Below the pieces are notes generated by a model. That model was not told the origin of the DNA and did not search any database. It saw nothing but the letters and a program-made list of their open reading frames with translations. Positions 63,001-64,000 of a stretch of DNA of 64,000 nucleotides are shown here, one piece after another (positions within the stretch are counted from its first letter, which is position 1; every line of letters starts with the position of its first letter). The stretch covers positions 14,642,484 to 14,706,483 of the forward strand of contig JACSVZ010000004.1 in assembly GCA_014706295.1 (NCBI GenBank). The letters run 5' to 3'. The position numbers and the translations under genes are program-made. Source of the DNA: Lycocorax pyrrhopterus obiensis (taxonomy: Eukaryota > Chordata > Aves > Passeriformes > Paradisaeidae).

Positions 63001-64000
63001 GATGGTAATATTAAAGCCACAAGATTTACTGCTCTAATTCTCTTTTGTTTGCAACAAAAGGGAGAGACAGGGAAGGATGATACATGTGGCTGGATTGTGT
63101 TTTGTTGGGGTTTTTTCTCTTCTACTGACCAACAAAAATAACTGACAAAAACTGTTTAAACTCATCAAACAATTCCATTAGCAACTGTATTAAAGACTAT
63201 TATTTAGATAAAGGAATCTTGTTATTAAGAAAAAAAGCTGTTACTGCATTTCACTCTTCTCTGTTTGCAAACCTCGACACCTGAGCAGGCTGTACTTTAT
63301 GTATTTCTTCATGTTTCCCTCAGTACAGATGTTTTCTAGTTTTAGTTCTGTCATTAATGTGGTTTAAATGTCAAGAACACTGTTTTTGACAAATATGTCA
63401 AAAATGTTGTTTATGATAAATGGATGTATGGGAGGGCAACAGTGTTTGACAGGAATCCAGTTTTCATTTGTAGCCCTTCCATTATTGCCCTGTGTGTGAC
63501 CTGGGGTGATTTGCCTAATCAGACTTTTTCAAAGGGGACGTCTGTGAACACGTGTGCAATTCCCATGTTCTAAACCAGCATCTGGCAGTGAGCTATTCAA
63601 ATCCGAGCTCTTGACCTTCAGTTCAGTGGAGAGAAATGAGAACAATCGAATAAGGACAATTCACCAGATGCCTCGTGGATGGAGGCGAACTGCTGTGGCT
63701 GCTCAGAGTGGCTGCTTTGCACGTCATGGTCCACAGCTTACACACTGAGGTGGAAATGAGAAGGAGTCATTTGTAGCTCCTCAACGGTATTTCTTAGACA
63801 CCCTGCATATCATGTGAGCCACGCTTAGTGATGTAGGAGATCATTTCTCTGAAGCTTCAACCTTGGCATTTTCAAAAACAAGCTTCTGCTCTGGTTAAAA
63901 TTCATGCACATTTAAAAATAAGTTTCAATTACAACCCTGTTGAGCCTTAATTTCTCTCTCAATGAAATTAAACTCTTCATCAGACCTGCATGTTTTCAGT
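60001..64000 (+). other. ALK: ALK intron 3, last part in window
   Basis: No supported gene or exon. A somewhat GC-richer stretch at about 60001-60340 abuts the CR1 and carries an unrecognised 89-codon antisense frame (60013-60282). A short (GTG)5 repeat lies near 62399-62413. The remainder is AT-rich single-copy-looking sequence. Exon 4, expected to encode more of MAM1, was not found, so the intron is inferred to extend past the window. Confidence 0.75.

Noticed and set aside
1..64000. CRISPR arrays, phage or defence islands, operons
   Set aside because: No regularly spaced direct repeats and no prokaryotic gene structure; spliced vertebrate exons and CR1 elements show this is animal nuclear DNA.

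Overview
This window is vertebrate nuclear DNA, almost certainly from a bird. It is AT-leaning intronic sequence with long T and A tracts. It carries 5'-truncated CR1 retrotransposons, two of which end in or near the TTCTATGATTCTATG-type 3' tail typical of birds. It has no operon-like gene packing, no Shine-Dalgarno-led frames and no long open frames. Nearly all open frames are 60-165 codons, unrelated to known proteins, and best read as chance.

The window lies inside one gene on the + strand, ALK (anaplastic lymphoma receptor tyrosine kinase). Two short coding exons can be supported by splice sites, exon length, intron phase and recalled similarity to mammalian ALK. Exon 2 is 4300-4419 (120 bp) and encodes the end of the linker before the first MAM domain. 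Exon 3 is 15563-15727 (165 bp) and encodes the start of that MAM domain. Both introns around exon 3 are phase 1, and the two exons join in frame through an Ile codon split across the junction.

Layout: 1-4299 is the 3' part of ALK intron 1, with a young tandem duplication near the start. 4420-15562 is all of intron 2 (11.1 kb), with a GC- and CpG-enriched patch near 10 kb. 15728-64000 is the first 48 kb of intron 3; I could not find exon 4. Intron 3 holds three sense-strand CR1 3' fragments (about 34.5, 50.2 and 54.6 kb), one antisense CR1 (59.3-60.0 kb), two older CR1/L3-like remnants (about 19.3 and 41.5 kb), T/G-rich low-complexity blocks, an 18-bp minisatellite, a short (TA)n and several AT-rich stretches that look like candidate conserved non-coding elements.

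I found no CRISPR array, tRNA or rRNA gene, operon, complete transposon, or second protein-coding gene, and no evidence of a previously undescribed system. The more checkable curiosities are the ALK exon structure and a lost glycosylation sequon, the 106-bp-period tandem duplication, a well-bounded 34-bp pseudoexon candidate at 58.55 kb, and the candidate conserved elements.
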